Positions 56,661-64,000 of a DNA stretch of 64,000 bases are shown here, piece by piece. The DNA is taken from positions 62,001-126,000 of the forward strand of contig JAIUNU010000007.1 in the NCBI GenBank assembly GCA_020161365.1, written 5' to 3'. The stretch comes from Pseudomonadota bacterium (GTDB taxonomy: Bacteria > Pseudomonadota > Alphaproteobacteria > Caulobacterales > Caulobacteraceae). How positions within the stretch are numbered: the first letter of the stretch is position 1; each line of letters opens with the position of its first letter. The position numbers were made by a program, and so were the translations under genes. The notes under the pieces were generated by a model. It worked only from the letters and a program-made list of their open reading frames with translations, was not told the origin of the DNA and did not search any database.

Positions 56661-57571
56661 CGCTTGATGAGCGTGCCCGCGCCGTGCTCGCTGAACAGCT
56701 CGACCAGCATGGCGTGCGGGCGTCGGCCGTCCAGGATGACGACGGCTTCGACGCCGGACTCGATCGCGTGGATGGCGTTTTCGAGCTTCGGAATCATGCC
56801 GCCGGTGGCGACGCCCATATCGATCAGGGCGCGCGCCTGGTCGATCGTCATTTCACGGATCAATTCGCCATTGCCGTCCAGCACGCCCTTGATGTCGGTC
56901 AGCATCAGCATGCGCTTGGCCTTCAGCGCGCCCGCCAGCGCGCCGGCCACGGTGTCGGCGTTGATGTTGAAGGTGTCGCCGTCGGCCGAGACGCCGATCG
57001 GGGCGACGACCGGAATGTAGTCGTGCTCCGAGGTCAGCAACGCCTCGATCAATTGAGGATCGACCTTGGTGGGCTCTCCCACGAAGCCGAGGTCTACTGC
57101 CTGTTCGATATTGCTATCCGGATCCTTCTTGGTCCGGGTCACCTTCTCGGCCGTGATCAGACGGGCGTCCTTTCCGGACAGGCCCACGCCGCGCACGTCG
57201 GCCTCGGCGCCGGCCAGCGTGATCCAGTTGGCGATTTCCTTGTTGATGGCGCCCGAAAGGACCATCTCCGCGACTTCCATCGTCGCCTCGTCCGTGACGC
57301 GCAGGCCGTCAACGAAGGTCGACTTCACGCCGGCCTTGTCGAGCATCCGGCTGATCTGCGGACCTCCGCCGTGGACGACCACCGGGTGGACGCCCAGAAG
57401 CTTCAGCAGCACGGCGTCGGCGGCGAAGACCTTGGCCACCTCTTCCTGGCCCATGGCGTGGCCGCCGTATTTGATCACAACCGTCTCGCGGTCGTAGATC
57501 TGGATATAGGGCAGGGCCTCGGCCAGGGTCTTGGCGGTGGCCCAGCCGGCTTCCTCGGCGACGTCGGTCAA
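56657..57571 (-). CDS. argB: Acetylglutamate kinase
   Basis: From the TTG at 57571 the protein is 304 residues and starts [20 protein letters not shown]. It has [21 protein letters not shown] and NVN-type [18 protein letters not shown] motifs. It phosphorylates N-acetylglutamate in arginine synthesis. The longer open frame would add 22 residues with no family support. It heads the operon argB-HAD-dapD. Confidence 0.95.
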   Translation of the reverse strand: MTDVAEEAGWATAKTLAEALPYIQIYDRETVVIKYGGHAMGQEEVAKVFAADAVLLKLLGVHPVVVHGGGPQISRMLDKAGVKSTFVDGLRVTDEATMEVAEMVLSGAINKEIANWITLAGAEADVRGVGLSGKDARLITAEKVTRTKKDPDSNIEQAVDLGFVGEPTKVDPQLIEALLTSEHDYIPVVAPIGVSADGDTFNINADTVAGALAGALKAKRMLMLTDIKGVLDGNGELIREMTIDQARALIDMGVATGGMIPKLENAIHAIESGVEAVVILDGRRPHAMLVELFSEHGAGTLIKR

Positions 57572-57652
57572 GGCGGCTGTCCTCGAAGGGAAAATTAGGC
57601 GCGCCTCGATAGCGGACCCCGCCCCCCCTGTCACCAAAAACGAACCCTGCCG

Positions 57653-57925
57653 CTAGTCCGCGCGACTGAAGCGCAGCTTAAGCGCCAGCATGGCGCCGGA
57701 CATCAACAGGCAGGCGAGATTGGACGCGACGACCGGCCAAGCTTTGATCATCACACCATACGCCAGCCAACACGCGAAGCCGGTGACCGTCACGACGTAC
57801 ATCCGCAGCGAAACCGCCGAAGCGTCTCGCTCTCGCCAGGTCTTGAGGATCTGTGGCGCGAAGCTGCCGATCGACAGCAGCGCCGCTAGGGTTCCGATCA
57901 GGACGGCGAAGGGCGGCCCTTCCAT
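57653..57925 (-). CDS. SemiSWEET (PQ-loop) sugar transporter family protein
   Basis: The 90-residue protein has three membrane helices and the PQ-loop motif SIGSFAPQILKTWRERDASAVS. Single three-helix units dimerise to form a SemiSWEET channel for sugars. Substrate unknown. Its ATG overlaps the lovR stop in a TGATG arrangement, so it is translated with lovR. Confidence 0.88.
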   Translation of the reverse strand: MEGPPFAVLIGTLAALLSIGSFAPQILKTWRERDASAVSLRMYVVTVTGFACWLAYGVMIKAWPVVASNLACLLMSGAMLALKLRFSRAD

Positions 57926-58392
57926 CAGGCGGACTTCGACAGAGGGTCTTCGGCGGCCCAGCGCTCGGCGTAAGCCGGAGCCAGGGTCAGCCCGACAGGA
58001 ACCGGACCCGGGGCTCGCCCTTCGGTGAGGCAAACAGCCAGATAGGCTAGGGCGGTCTTCACGCCGTGTTCCGAATAGGGTTTGCCGATCACGCCGCAGG
58101 CGCCCGCGAAGTCATCGGGCAGGCGTTTGACATTGGCGGTCATGAACAGCGCCACGCCGCCGCAGTCATCGGCGATCTTGCGGGCGACATCGACGCCGGT
58201 GGGACCATCGCTGAGATGAACGTCGACGAGCGCCAGATCCGGTTTCAGCTGTTCCGCCAGGGCCACCGCCTCTTGCGAGCTCATGGCGCAGCCGAGCGGA
58301 TGACAACCGGCCTCCTCAATCAGATGCTCGAGTTCGATCGCGAGAAGCATCTCGTCCTCGACAATCAGAACATCGAGCGCCGGCCGGCTCAT
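57925..58392 (-). CDS. lovR: Single-domain response regulator LovR
   Basis: The 155-residue receiver has EDE near the start, phospho-Asp D57 in LALVDVHLSDGPTGVD and lysine in GVIGKPYSEHG. There is no output domain. It is the partner of LovK in Caulobacter. A TTG two codons upstream (58398) has better spacing to AAGGA and is the alternative start. It lies 13 bases after lovK. Confidence 0.9.
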   Translation of the reverse strand: MSRPALDVLIVEDEMLLAIELEHLIEEAGCHPLGCAMSSQEAVALAEQLKPDLALVDVHLSDGPTGVDVARKIADDCGGVALFMTANVKRLPDDFAGACGVIGKPYSEHGVKTALAYLAVCLTEGRAPGPVPVGLTLAPAYAERWAAEDPLSKSA

Positions 58393-58411
58393 TACCAAAA
58401 CGCGTCCTTAC

Positions 58412-59518
58412 CTAGTGCGCCCCATTGACGGGCAACAGAACGACCACCCGGGTTCCCGGTTCCGCGTCTGTGGTCTCGCATTTCGCTTTCAGCTGCTGGC
58501 AAAGCAGCTGGACGATGGTGAGGCCAAAGCCGGACGTGCTCGTCTTCTTGTTCGGACCAACGCCGTCATCGGAGATTTCGATCCGGAAGTCGCCGTTCAG
58601 GCGCGACACCCCGACAAAGATGCGGCCGCCGCGCCCCTCTGGAAAGCCGTGCCGAAGGGCGTTGGTCAGCAACTCGTTGACCACCAGGGCGAACGGAGCG
58701 GCCTTGGCGGCCGGGATTTCCACACGCTCCAGATCCAACTCCACACGAATATCGTCGCGCATGGCCGAGCCCATCAGGTCGGCGACCATGTCGCGGATGA
58801 ACGCCGAGACGTCGAAACGCTCGACATCCTCGCTTTGGAACAGGCGGCGATGCACGGTCGCGATGGCATTCACACGGCCGAGCATGCCTTTCAGCGACGC
58901 CTTCACCGCTGGATCGGGCACGCGGCGGTTCTGCAGCAGCAGGAGGCTGGAGATCAGCTGAAGGTTGTTCTTCACGCGGTGGTCGACCTCGTGAAGCAGG
59001 GCGGTCTTCTGCTCAAGCGCCTGGGTCAGTTCCCGCGTGCGCTCGTCCACCATCTGCTGAAGGCTCTCGCTACGATCGCGTGCGCGGAACTCGATGGCCT
59101 TCTTGTCGCTGACGTCGATTTGCGACCCGAAGAAGTAGACGATCTTGCCGTTGTCATCGCGCACGGGAGACAGATACAGCGCGTTCCAGAACGGCGAGCC
59201 GTCCTTGCGATAGTTCAGCAGGTCCATCGCAATGTCTTCGCCTGCCGCTACCGCGTCTCGAACGGCGCCCGCCGCCTCGCGATCTGTCTCGGGGCCTTGC
59301 AGGAAGCGACAGTTGCGCCCGATCACTTCGTCGCGGGAATATCCGGTGAGCCGTAGGAAGGCGTCGTTGGCGAAGATGATCGGATTGTCGTCGCGGGTGG
59401 CGTCGGTGACGATCATGGCCATTCGCGTCGCCTTGATCGCGGCGGCGAACGGGTCTCCGACACCTTGTCCGGCGGCCAGTTCGTCACCGAGCCGGCGAAA
59501 TTCCGAATAGTCTTCCAA
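58412..59518 (-). CDS. lovK: LOV-domain histidine kinase LovK
   Basis: The 368-residue kinase has a LOV domain (residues about 25-135) with the photoactive C70 in GRNCRFLQGPETD. The HWE/HisKA_2-type kinase domain has H180 in LLHEVDHRVKNNLQL and a HATPase (NELLTNALRHGF, DDGVGPNKK). Blue light forms a flavin-Cys adduct. LovK also responds to redox state and modulates surface attachment and general stress in Caulobacter. Residue numbers C70 and H180 match published LovK work as I recall it. Confidence 0.97.
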   Translation of the reverse strand: MEDYSEFRRLGDELAAGQGVGDPFAAAIKATRMAMIVTDATRDDNPIIFANDAFLRLTGYSRDEVIGRNCRFLQGPETDREAAGAVRDAVAAGEDIAMDLLNYRKDGSPFWNALYLSPVRDDNGKIVYFFGSQIDVSDKKAIEFRARDRSESLQQMVDERTRELTQALEQKTALLHEVDHRVKNNLQLISSLLLLQNRRVPDPAVKASLKGMLGRVNAIATVHRRLFQSEDVERFDVSAFIRDMVADLMGSAMRDDIRVELDLERVEIPAAKAAPFALVVNELLTNALRHGFPEGRGGRIFVGVSRLNGDFRIEISDDGVGPNKKTSTSGFGLTIVQLLCQQLKAKCETTDAEPGTRVVVLLPVNGAH

Positions 59519-59548
59519 GGCTAAGCTCCCACCTCCCCGTGGACGCTC

Positions 59549-59573
59549 AACGTACCTGATCGTGTCGGGTTCC
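59549..59573 (-). promoter_or_regulatory. EcfG (SigT)-type promoter of lovK-lovR
   Basis: On the minus strand GGAAC (59573-59569) and CGTT (59552-59549) are separated by exactly 16 bases, the Caulobacter SigT general-stress consensus GGAAC-N16-CGTT. It ends 30 bases before the lovK ATG. It matches the known control of lovKR by SigT. Confidence 0.8.
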
Positions 59574-59686
59574 CAACAGTGGTTATGTCAAGGCCCGCCA
59601 GTTGGAGGTGCGCCCTCCTGCGTCAGGCCGCGTTGCTTGGGAGCGACCGGACTTCCCGGAACGGCCGCCCCCTTAAAAAGCTCAGG

Positions 59687-60736
59687 TCACTTCGGTTGAT
59701 AGATGCGGTCGAAGACGCCGCCGTCACTGAAGTGGATGGCCTGAGCCTTCTTCCAGCCGCCGAACGCACCGTCGATCGTCACCAGCGGGATCTTCTTGAA
59801 TTTGCTTGCATACTTGGCGACGGCCGCTGCGCCGCGAGGGCGGTAGTGGTGCTTGCCGATCAGGTCTTGGGCCAGCGGGCTGTAGAGAAAATTGAGGTAG
59901 CCCTGCGCGACCAGGCGGGTCTTGTGGCGGTCGACATTCTTGTCGACCAGCGCCACCGGCGGTTCGGCCAGGATCGATAGCGACGGATAGACGATCTCGT
60001 ATTGGCCCGGCAGTTCCTCTTGCGCGAGGAACGCCTCATTTTCCCACGTTAGCAGGACATCGCCGATGCCACGCTGGGTGAAGGTGGTGGTTGCGCCGCG
60101 CGCGCCGGAGTCCAGGACAGGCACATTCTGGAAGAGAGCCTTGACGAAGGCCTCGGCCTTGGCGGGATTTCCGCCCGGTTGCTTCAAGGCCCAGGCCCAG
60201 CCCGCCAGATAGTTCCAGCGCGCGCCGCCGCCCGTCTTGGGGTTGGGGGTGATCACCGCTACGCCCGGCTTGATCAGATCGCCCCAATCCTTGATCCGCT
60301 TGGGATTACCCTTCCGAACCAGGAACACGATCGTTGAACTGTAGGGGGTAGAGTTGTTCGGCAGGCGCGATTGCCAGTTGGCCGGCAGGAGCTTGGCCTT
60401 GGCCGCGATCTCGTCAATGTCATAGGCCAGGGCCAGGGTCACGACGTCGGCCTGCAGGCCGTCGATCACCGAGCGCGCCTGCTTGCCCGAGCCTCCGTGG
60501 CTCTGATTGATCGTCAGGGTCTGTCCGACACGCGTCTTCCAATAGGTGATGTAGGCGGCGTTGATCTCCTTGTAGAGCTCTCGGGTCGGGTCGTAGCTGA
60601 CATTGAGCAGCGAGACCGTCTTGCCCTGAGCCTGAGCGACGCCGCCGAGGATGGCCGGCGCGGCGAAAACGCCGGCGCCAGCCGTGGCGGCGCCGAGAAC
60701 ACCTCGACGCGTGGGTTTCGTGAAACGACGGGTCAT
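59687..60736 (-). CDS. Sulfate ABC transporter substrate-binding protein
   Basis: The 349-residue protein has a twin-arginine-like or Sec signal ([20 protein letters not shown]) and the sulfate-binding motifs [35 protein letters not shown] and [18 protein letters not shown]. It binds sulfate in the periplasm for CysTWA import, but no permease or ATPase gene is adjacent. It follows the porin gene by 23 bases on the same strand. Paralogues Sbp and CysP cannot be separated. Confidence 0.92.
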   Translation of the reverse strand: MTRRFTKPTRRGVLGAATAGAGVFAAPAILGGVAQAQGKTVSLLNVSYDPTRELYKEINAAYITYWKTRVGQTLTINQSHGGSGKQARSVIDGLQADVVTLALAYDIDEIAAKAKLLPANWQSRLPNNSTPYSSTIVFLVRKGNPKRIKDWGDLIKPGVAVITPNPKTGGGARWNYLAGWAWALKQPGGNPAKAEAFVKALFQNVPVLDSGARGATTTFTQRGIGDVLLTWENEAFLAQEELPGQYEIVYPSLSILAEPPVALVDKNVDRHKTRLVAQGYLNFLYSPLAQDLIGKHHYRPRGAAAVAKYASKFKKIPLVTIDGAFGGWKKAQAIHFSDGGVFDRIYQPK

Positions 60737-60759
60737 GGGTGTCCTCGGTGCTGTGGAGG

Positions 60760-62298
60760 TTAGAAAACGTATTGTGTTCGGACCGACCAAATGTCGAGGT
60801 CCTGGCCGACTTGTGCGCCCGCTGGCGGCGTGGCGCCGGCCACGAAGGCCAAGCCGCCGGGCGACAGACGCTTGACCTCGACATTGCGGTACGCCGCAGA
60901 GAGCGAAACGACCGGGTTGAGATACCAGTTCACACCCAGGGACAGGATGTTCTGTTCGCCGCCGCGGATCGCTCCGGCGACCGGTGCGGAGCCGGCGGGC
61001 CCGGCGAGGTAGTCCAGGTCGAAGTTGGAATAGCGCGCGGCCAGTTCGATCGCGCCCCAGTCGCCCTTCTTCAGGTCAAAGGGCTTGGCCGGACGCGGCG
61101 CGTCGAAGCCTGCGGTCGCGGTGGTGTAGCGACGGGACTCGCCCGTCAGCGTCCAGCCGGCCTGCACATACCAACCGTTGAACTTGGGGTCGGGCAAGGT
61201 GCTGTTGCGGCGCTTGACCTTGATGTCGAAGTACTCGGCTTGCACGAACACGTTCTTGCGCAGTGCGCCAAACTCCAGGCCGATCGCGTTCAGGCTGTCT
61301 GCGTCGATATTGCCGGTGTCGATCAGTCGCGTGCCGTCGACCCGGAGTTCCGGGCGATCGCGCAGCCGCAGATTGGTGACCGCGCCGCCTGTGGCCGCGA
61401 CGTCGGGTCCGCCCTTGGCCGGATGGATGACGAGGTTGGTGTTGACCCCCGTATGGACCAGCCACCCGTCGCCCTTGAACGGAACGACCGAGAATCGGCC
61501 GATGAAGCCCAGCTGTTCGTCGAAGGTCTGGGTCGTCACGGTGTTGCCGGTGACGGCGGCGGAGAAGGTCCAGCGTTCGCCATTGTTGAACACGCCGATC
61601 GTCGCGCGGCCATCGCCGCCGGCGACGCCTCGGACTGTTTCAGCGACCGAAGCCCGCTCAGGGAACAGTGATCCGGTGAAGCTGGCGGCGTCTTCCAGGC
61701 TGGTGGGGTGCGGGTAGAAGCCCGCGCGGACCCGCATCGGCAGCCCGTTGTACTGCAGCCAGGCCGACGAGATCTTGCCCGCCTCTTCGGTTCCCGACCC
61801 GCCAAAATCGTAGACCATGTTGTAGTCGAAGACCCCGAAGACCTTGCCTTCGATGCCAAAACGAGCCCGACGGACATTGACGCCGTCAGAGAGGTCGCGC
61901 GCGCGGTCGTTCTCGGTGGCGTCGCCGAACGAACCGCGTCGGAAATCCGTCGCGAGAGGGCCGGCGGCGCTCTGGTCATAAAGCGCGGCGTCGGCTTGGA
62001 AGAAGCCGCGAAGCGACGCCGAGAACGCCCCATCGCCGGTGGAGAAGGTGGGGCGGCCGTTCGCCAGGCTCACGCTGGTCGTGTTCGGGCTTGGCTTGGC
62101 GTCCTTGGGGCTCGCGGCGGTGGCGGCCTTGAGATCGGAAACCTGCTTCTGCAAGGCGGCGAGCTGGGCTTCCAGCGCGGCGATGCGGGCGCTGGCGTCG
62201 TCGGGCGAGGTGGTCTGCGCTGAGGCGGCGCCGGCGGTGACGAGCAGGGAGGCTCCGGCGATCAGCGCGGCGCGGAAGGCGGTCTTGGCAACGGTCAT
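60760..62298 (-). CDS. Phosphate/anion-selective porin (OprO/OprP type)
   Basis: The 512-residue protein has a signal peptide ([20 protein letters not shown]) and an N-terminal coiled coil ([20 protein letters not shown]). A 16-stranded OprP-like barrel follows, with [24 protein letters not shown] and the terminal VRTQYVF. OprP-type porins pass phosphate or polyanions. Being followed by a sulfate-binding protein, it may admit sulfate. The upstream region has repeated GGAA/TTCC half-sites. Confidence 0.9.
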   Translation of the reverse strand: MTVAKTAFRAALIAGASLLVTAGAASAQTTSPDDASARIAALEAQLAALQKQVSDLKAATAASPKDAKPSPNTTSVSLANGRPTFSTGDGAFSASLRGFFQADAALYDQSAAGPLATDFRRGSFGDATENDRARDLSDGVNVRRARFGIEGKVFGVFDYNMVYDFGGSGTEEAGKISSAWLQYNGLPMRVRAGFYPHPTSLEDAASFTGSLFPERASVAETVRGVAGGDGRATIGVFNNGERWTFSAAVTGNTVTTQTFDEQLGFIGRFSVVPFKGDGWLVHTGVNTNLVIHPAKGGPDVAATGGAVTNLRLRDRPELRVDGTRLIDTGNIDADSLNAIGLEFGALRKNVFVQAEYFDIKVKRRNSTLPDPKFNGWYVQAGWTLTGESRRYTTATAGFDAPRPAKPFDLKKGDWGAIELAARYSNFDLDYLAGPAGSAPVAGAIRGGEQNILSLGVNWYLNPVVSLSAAYRNVEVKRLSPGGLAFVAGATPPAGAQVGQDLDIWSVRTQYVF

Positions 62299-62343
62299 GG
62301 TTAGTCCCCTCTCGGCGCGCAGCGCGAGCCGACCTGCCGAGGC

Positions 62344-62374
62344 CTAGGAAGACGATCATTCCTAGCTCGGGAAT
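62344..62374. promoter_or_regulatory. CysB-like repeats upstream of the porin-SBP operon
   Basis: CTAGGAA-N8-TTCCTAG (62344-62365) overlaps ATTCC-N7-GGAAT (62358-62374), giving three half-sites in alternating directions. LysR-type sulfur regulators such as CysB bind this kind of site. With a sulfate-binding protein downstream, CysB-like control is a reasonable inference. Confidence 0.5.
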
Positions 62375-62490
62375 AGAGATTAAGGGAGCCGGCCCCGAGA
62401 TTTTCTTGAGGCGCGACGACGTGTCGCGGAAAAAGCCCGCGAATCTTCCATGTAATCAATCAGTTGAAGCGATTAAAAATCCGTATGTGG

Positions 62491-62524
62491 AAAAGGCCGC
62501 CCCGGTCTCCCGAAGCGGCCTTTT
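62491..62524. terminator. Intrinsic terminator of the autotransporter gene
   Basis: AAAAGGCCGC (62491-62500) and GCGGCCTTTT (62515-62524) form a 10-bp stem with a 14-base loop. It sits 36 bases after the autotransporter stop. A- and T-runs on both sides let it work in either direction. Confidence 0.82.
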
Positions 62525-62560
62525 CTGCGAATAATGGGTGATGAGGCGATTTGACGCGCC

Positions 62561-64000
62561 TTAGAACATCGCTCGACCTGAAAGGCGTAGGTTGTAGCGC
62601 TTCTGCTTTTTGGTGGCTTCGACGCCACCCTCCAGCGCCAGATACGACATCGGGGTGCCTGCTCGAAGCGCGAGGCCCGCTGTCACCGCGCCGTCCTTGC
62701 TGTTCAGGGCGGCTAGTGAGAACGGGTTGCCGCCCTTGAAGCGCGCCACCGTGTCGCCGACCGAGCCGGCCAGGGTTTGGCGGTAGCCGACGCGAACTTC
62801 CGGACGCCACCAGACTTGCTTGCCGAAGTCCGCGCCCATCACGACGCCGAGTTCGCCGCTGAGGTTGCTGGACGTGCGCTTGTCGACCGTGAGGTCAAAG
62901 CCTGCCCCGCCGCCGCTCTCGGCGCGCTTGCCTTCGCGCAGCCAGACATAGTCCAGGCGACCTTCCGGGCGAGCGAAGAACCGACCGAACTTCTGCTCGT
63001 AGGCCATGCCGGCATAGGCGTTGGCGGTCACGCCGTTCCAGTCGGCGCTATTCTTCAGGATCAGGTCGGCCACACCGTTACCGTCGGCGTCGGGCGCGAT
63101 GAAGCGACGATCCCCTTGGAAGAAGGCGTAGCCCACGCCGCCTCCGGCGTTGAACCGCCAGCCACCGACGGAACGCCGCCAGTAGGCGCCGGTTTGAACG
63201 AACGAGGCGGTGGTCTGTTCGCCGACCTTGGCGACCGTGTCGTGTTCCTCGATGCTCATGTAGGCCAGGGTGAGGCCCAACGCGCCGCCGGCGTCGCCCA
63301 TCGCTTCGTAGCCGCCCACAAAGCCGAAGGCTTGGGTGTCCGAGCCGAGGGTCTGGTCGGTGTCGCGACGGGTCAGCGAGTTGATTTCCTGCACCCAGAC
63401 ACTGTCGGGGCCATAGCGGTCGCCCGGGTCCGGACGGAACATGGTGGCGGCCGAAATCTGCTGGTTCACCGACTGCAGGGCCGCGAAGAGGCCCTCGCCC
63501 TGGTCGGGCAGCATTTGGTCGTAGAGGTCTCGGAAGCCATCGCGCGAGTTCTGACTCAGGAACGGCGCGGCCAGCGCCGTGTCCGCGCCGAGCGCCGCAT
63601 AGACCGCGTCATAGGCCGAGGCTTCCGCCTGGTTGAACCCGATTTCGGCGGCGGTGCGGCGGCGCACGTCGATATAGACGTTGTTGGCGTCGGCGCGGCT
63701 GGTGGCGACGTAGAGATAGGGCGATTGCGCCAACAGGCCCGAGCCGATGGTCCCGACATTGATGTTCGAGCCCTGGATGACGGTGAACGTCGTCGGTTGC
63801 TTGACGAGGTTGGCCATCCGGATGCCAAGCTCGGCGCCCGTAGCGATGTTGGTCGCGCCGGAAACAACAAGCTTGGTGTTTGTTCCTGTTGCGGCGTCGG
63901 CGGAGAAGAGCAGTTTGGCCTTGGAGCCGAGGTTCAGGCTCGTGACGTTGATGGTGTCGCTGTTGGCGATCGCAAGACTGCCGTTGGTGATGGCGAGGTC
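62561..64000 (-). CDS. Autotransporter-domain outer-membrane protein (5' end outside window)
   Basis: The window holds the last 479 codons. Residues before about 63700 continue a passenger with repeats such as NGSLAIANSDTI and GSKAKLLFSADAATG. The C-terminal ~300 residues form an autotransporter beta-barrel that ends with Phe (LRLSGRAMF). Autotransporters export their passenger to the surface. The open frame continues to the right edge without a stop, so the start is outside. Passenger role is unknown. Confidence 0.88.
   Translation of the reverse strand, partial: DLAITNGSLAIANSDTINVTSLNLGSKAKLLFSADAATGTNTKLVVSGATNIATGAELGIRMANLVKQPTTFTVIQGSNINVGTIGSGLLAQSPYLYVATSRADANNVYIDVRRRTAAEIGFNQAEASAYDAVYAALGADTALAAPFLSQNSRDGFRDLYDQMLPDQGEGLFAALQSVNQQISAATMFRPDPGDRYGPDSVWVQEINSLTRRDTDQTLGSDTQAFGFVGGYEAMGDAGGALGLTLAYMSIEEHDTVAKVGEQTTASFVQTGAYWRRSVGGWRFNAGGGVGYAFFQGDRRFIAPDADGNGVADLILKNSADWNGVTANAYAGMAYEQKFGRFFARPEGRLDYVWLREGKRAESGGGAGFDLTVDKRTSSNLSGELGVVMGADFGKQVWWRPEVRVGYRQTLAGSVGDTVARFKGGNPFSLAALNSKDGAVTAGLALRAGTPMSYLALEGGVEATKKQKRYNLRLSGRAMF

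Overview
This window looks like the chromosome of a Caulobacter species close to C. crescentus/vibrioides. The base composition is very GC-rich, and the gene content and order match what I remember of that genus: flmA-flmB, the chvI-chvG-hprK-EIIA-HPr cluster, a RegB/RegA/SenC group, a SigT-type promoter in front of lovK-lovR, and several UUG starts. I see no prophage, transposase, CRISPR array, rRNA or tRNA. The window opens inside a TonB-dependent receptor gene and closes inside an autotransporter gene, so both end genes are partial.

Layout. 1-7 kb: TonB receptor, YjhX-like protein, rsmD, a TMEM175-like channel, a CPBP membrane protease, an RluB-type pseudouridine synthase and tadA. 7-10.6 kb: flmA and flmB for flagellin sugar (pseudaminic acid type), then a secreted protein of unknown function. 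10.6-18.3 kb: an unknown 565-residue protein divergent from chvI-chvG, which continue into hprK, a mannose-type EIIA and HPr; then AsmA and a 34-residue membrane protein that is easy to miss. 18.4-25.5 kb: a lipid or redox block with a HAD protein, a pterin dehydratase and an SDR. Two matching CAAAC-N4-GTTTG palindromes lie in front of the HAD and SDR genes. RegA/RegB, SCO1/SenC, a hemerythrin and an intracellular PHB depolymerase follow. 25.5-35 kb: YgjP-like peptidase, class A PBP, asd, rarD, beta-lactamase-fold hydrolase, pyridoxal kinase and ahcY. 35-44 kb: GST, nrdB with a pair of NrdR boxes, ketopantoate reductase, a DAACS transporter, amn, thiolase and nudC. 44-49 kb: SRP RNA, dnaX, ybaB, recR, rmuC and def. 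49-57.6 kb: GST, cupin, dapE, glsA, a flavodoxin-fold reductase, fmt-truA, a lipoprotein, dapD, a HAD nucleotidase and argB. 57.6-64 kb: SemiSWEET, lovR, lovK, a sulfate-binding protein, a porin and an autotransporter.

How parts work together. asd, dapE and dapD belong to the succinylase route to diaminopimelate and lysine. def, fmt, rsmD, tadA, truA and the RluB-type enzyme serve translation. chvI/chvG with HprK, EIIA and HPr couple envelope-stress signalling to PTS phosphorylation. RegB/RegA with SenC is a redox-sensing set. LovK/LovR is a blue-light and redox two-component system tied to the general stress response.

The less expected content is mostly regulatory: the paired PsrA-like operators, a near-perfect palindrome next to the ahcY promoter, two NrdR boxes one helical phase apart, an exact GGAAC-N16-CGTT promoter before lovK, and the 34-residue membrane protein. 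I did not find a clearly new multi-gene system. All functional calls rest on sequence motifs and remembered family features; no database search was possible.
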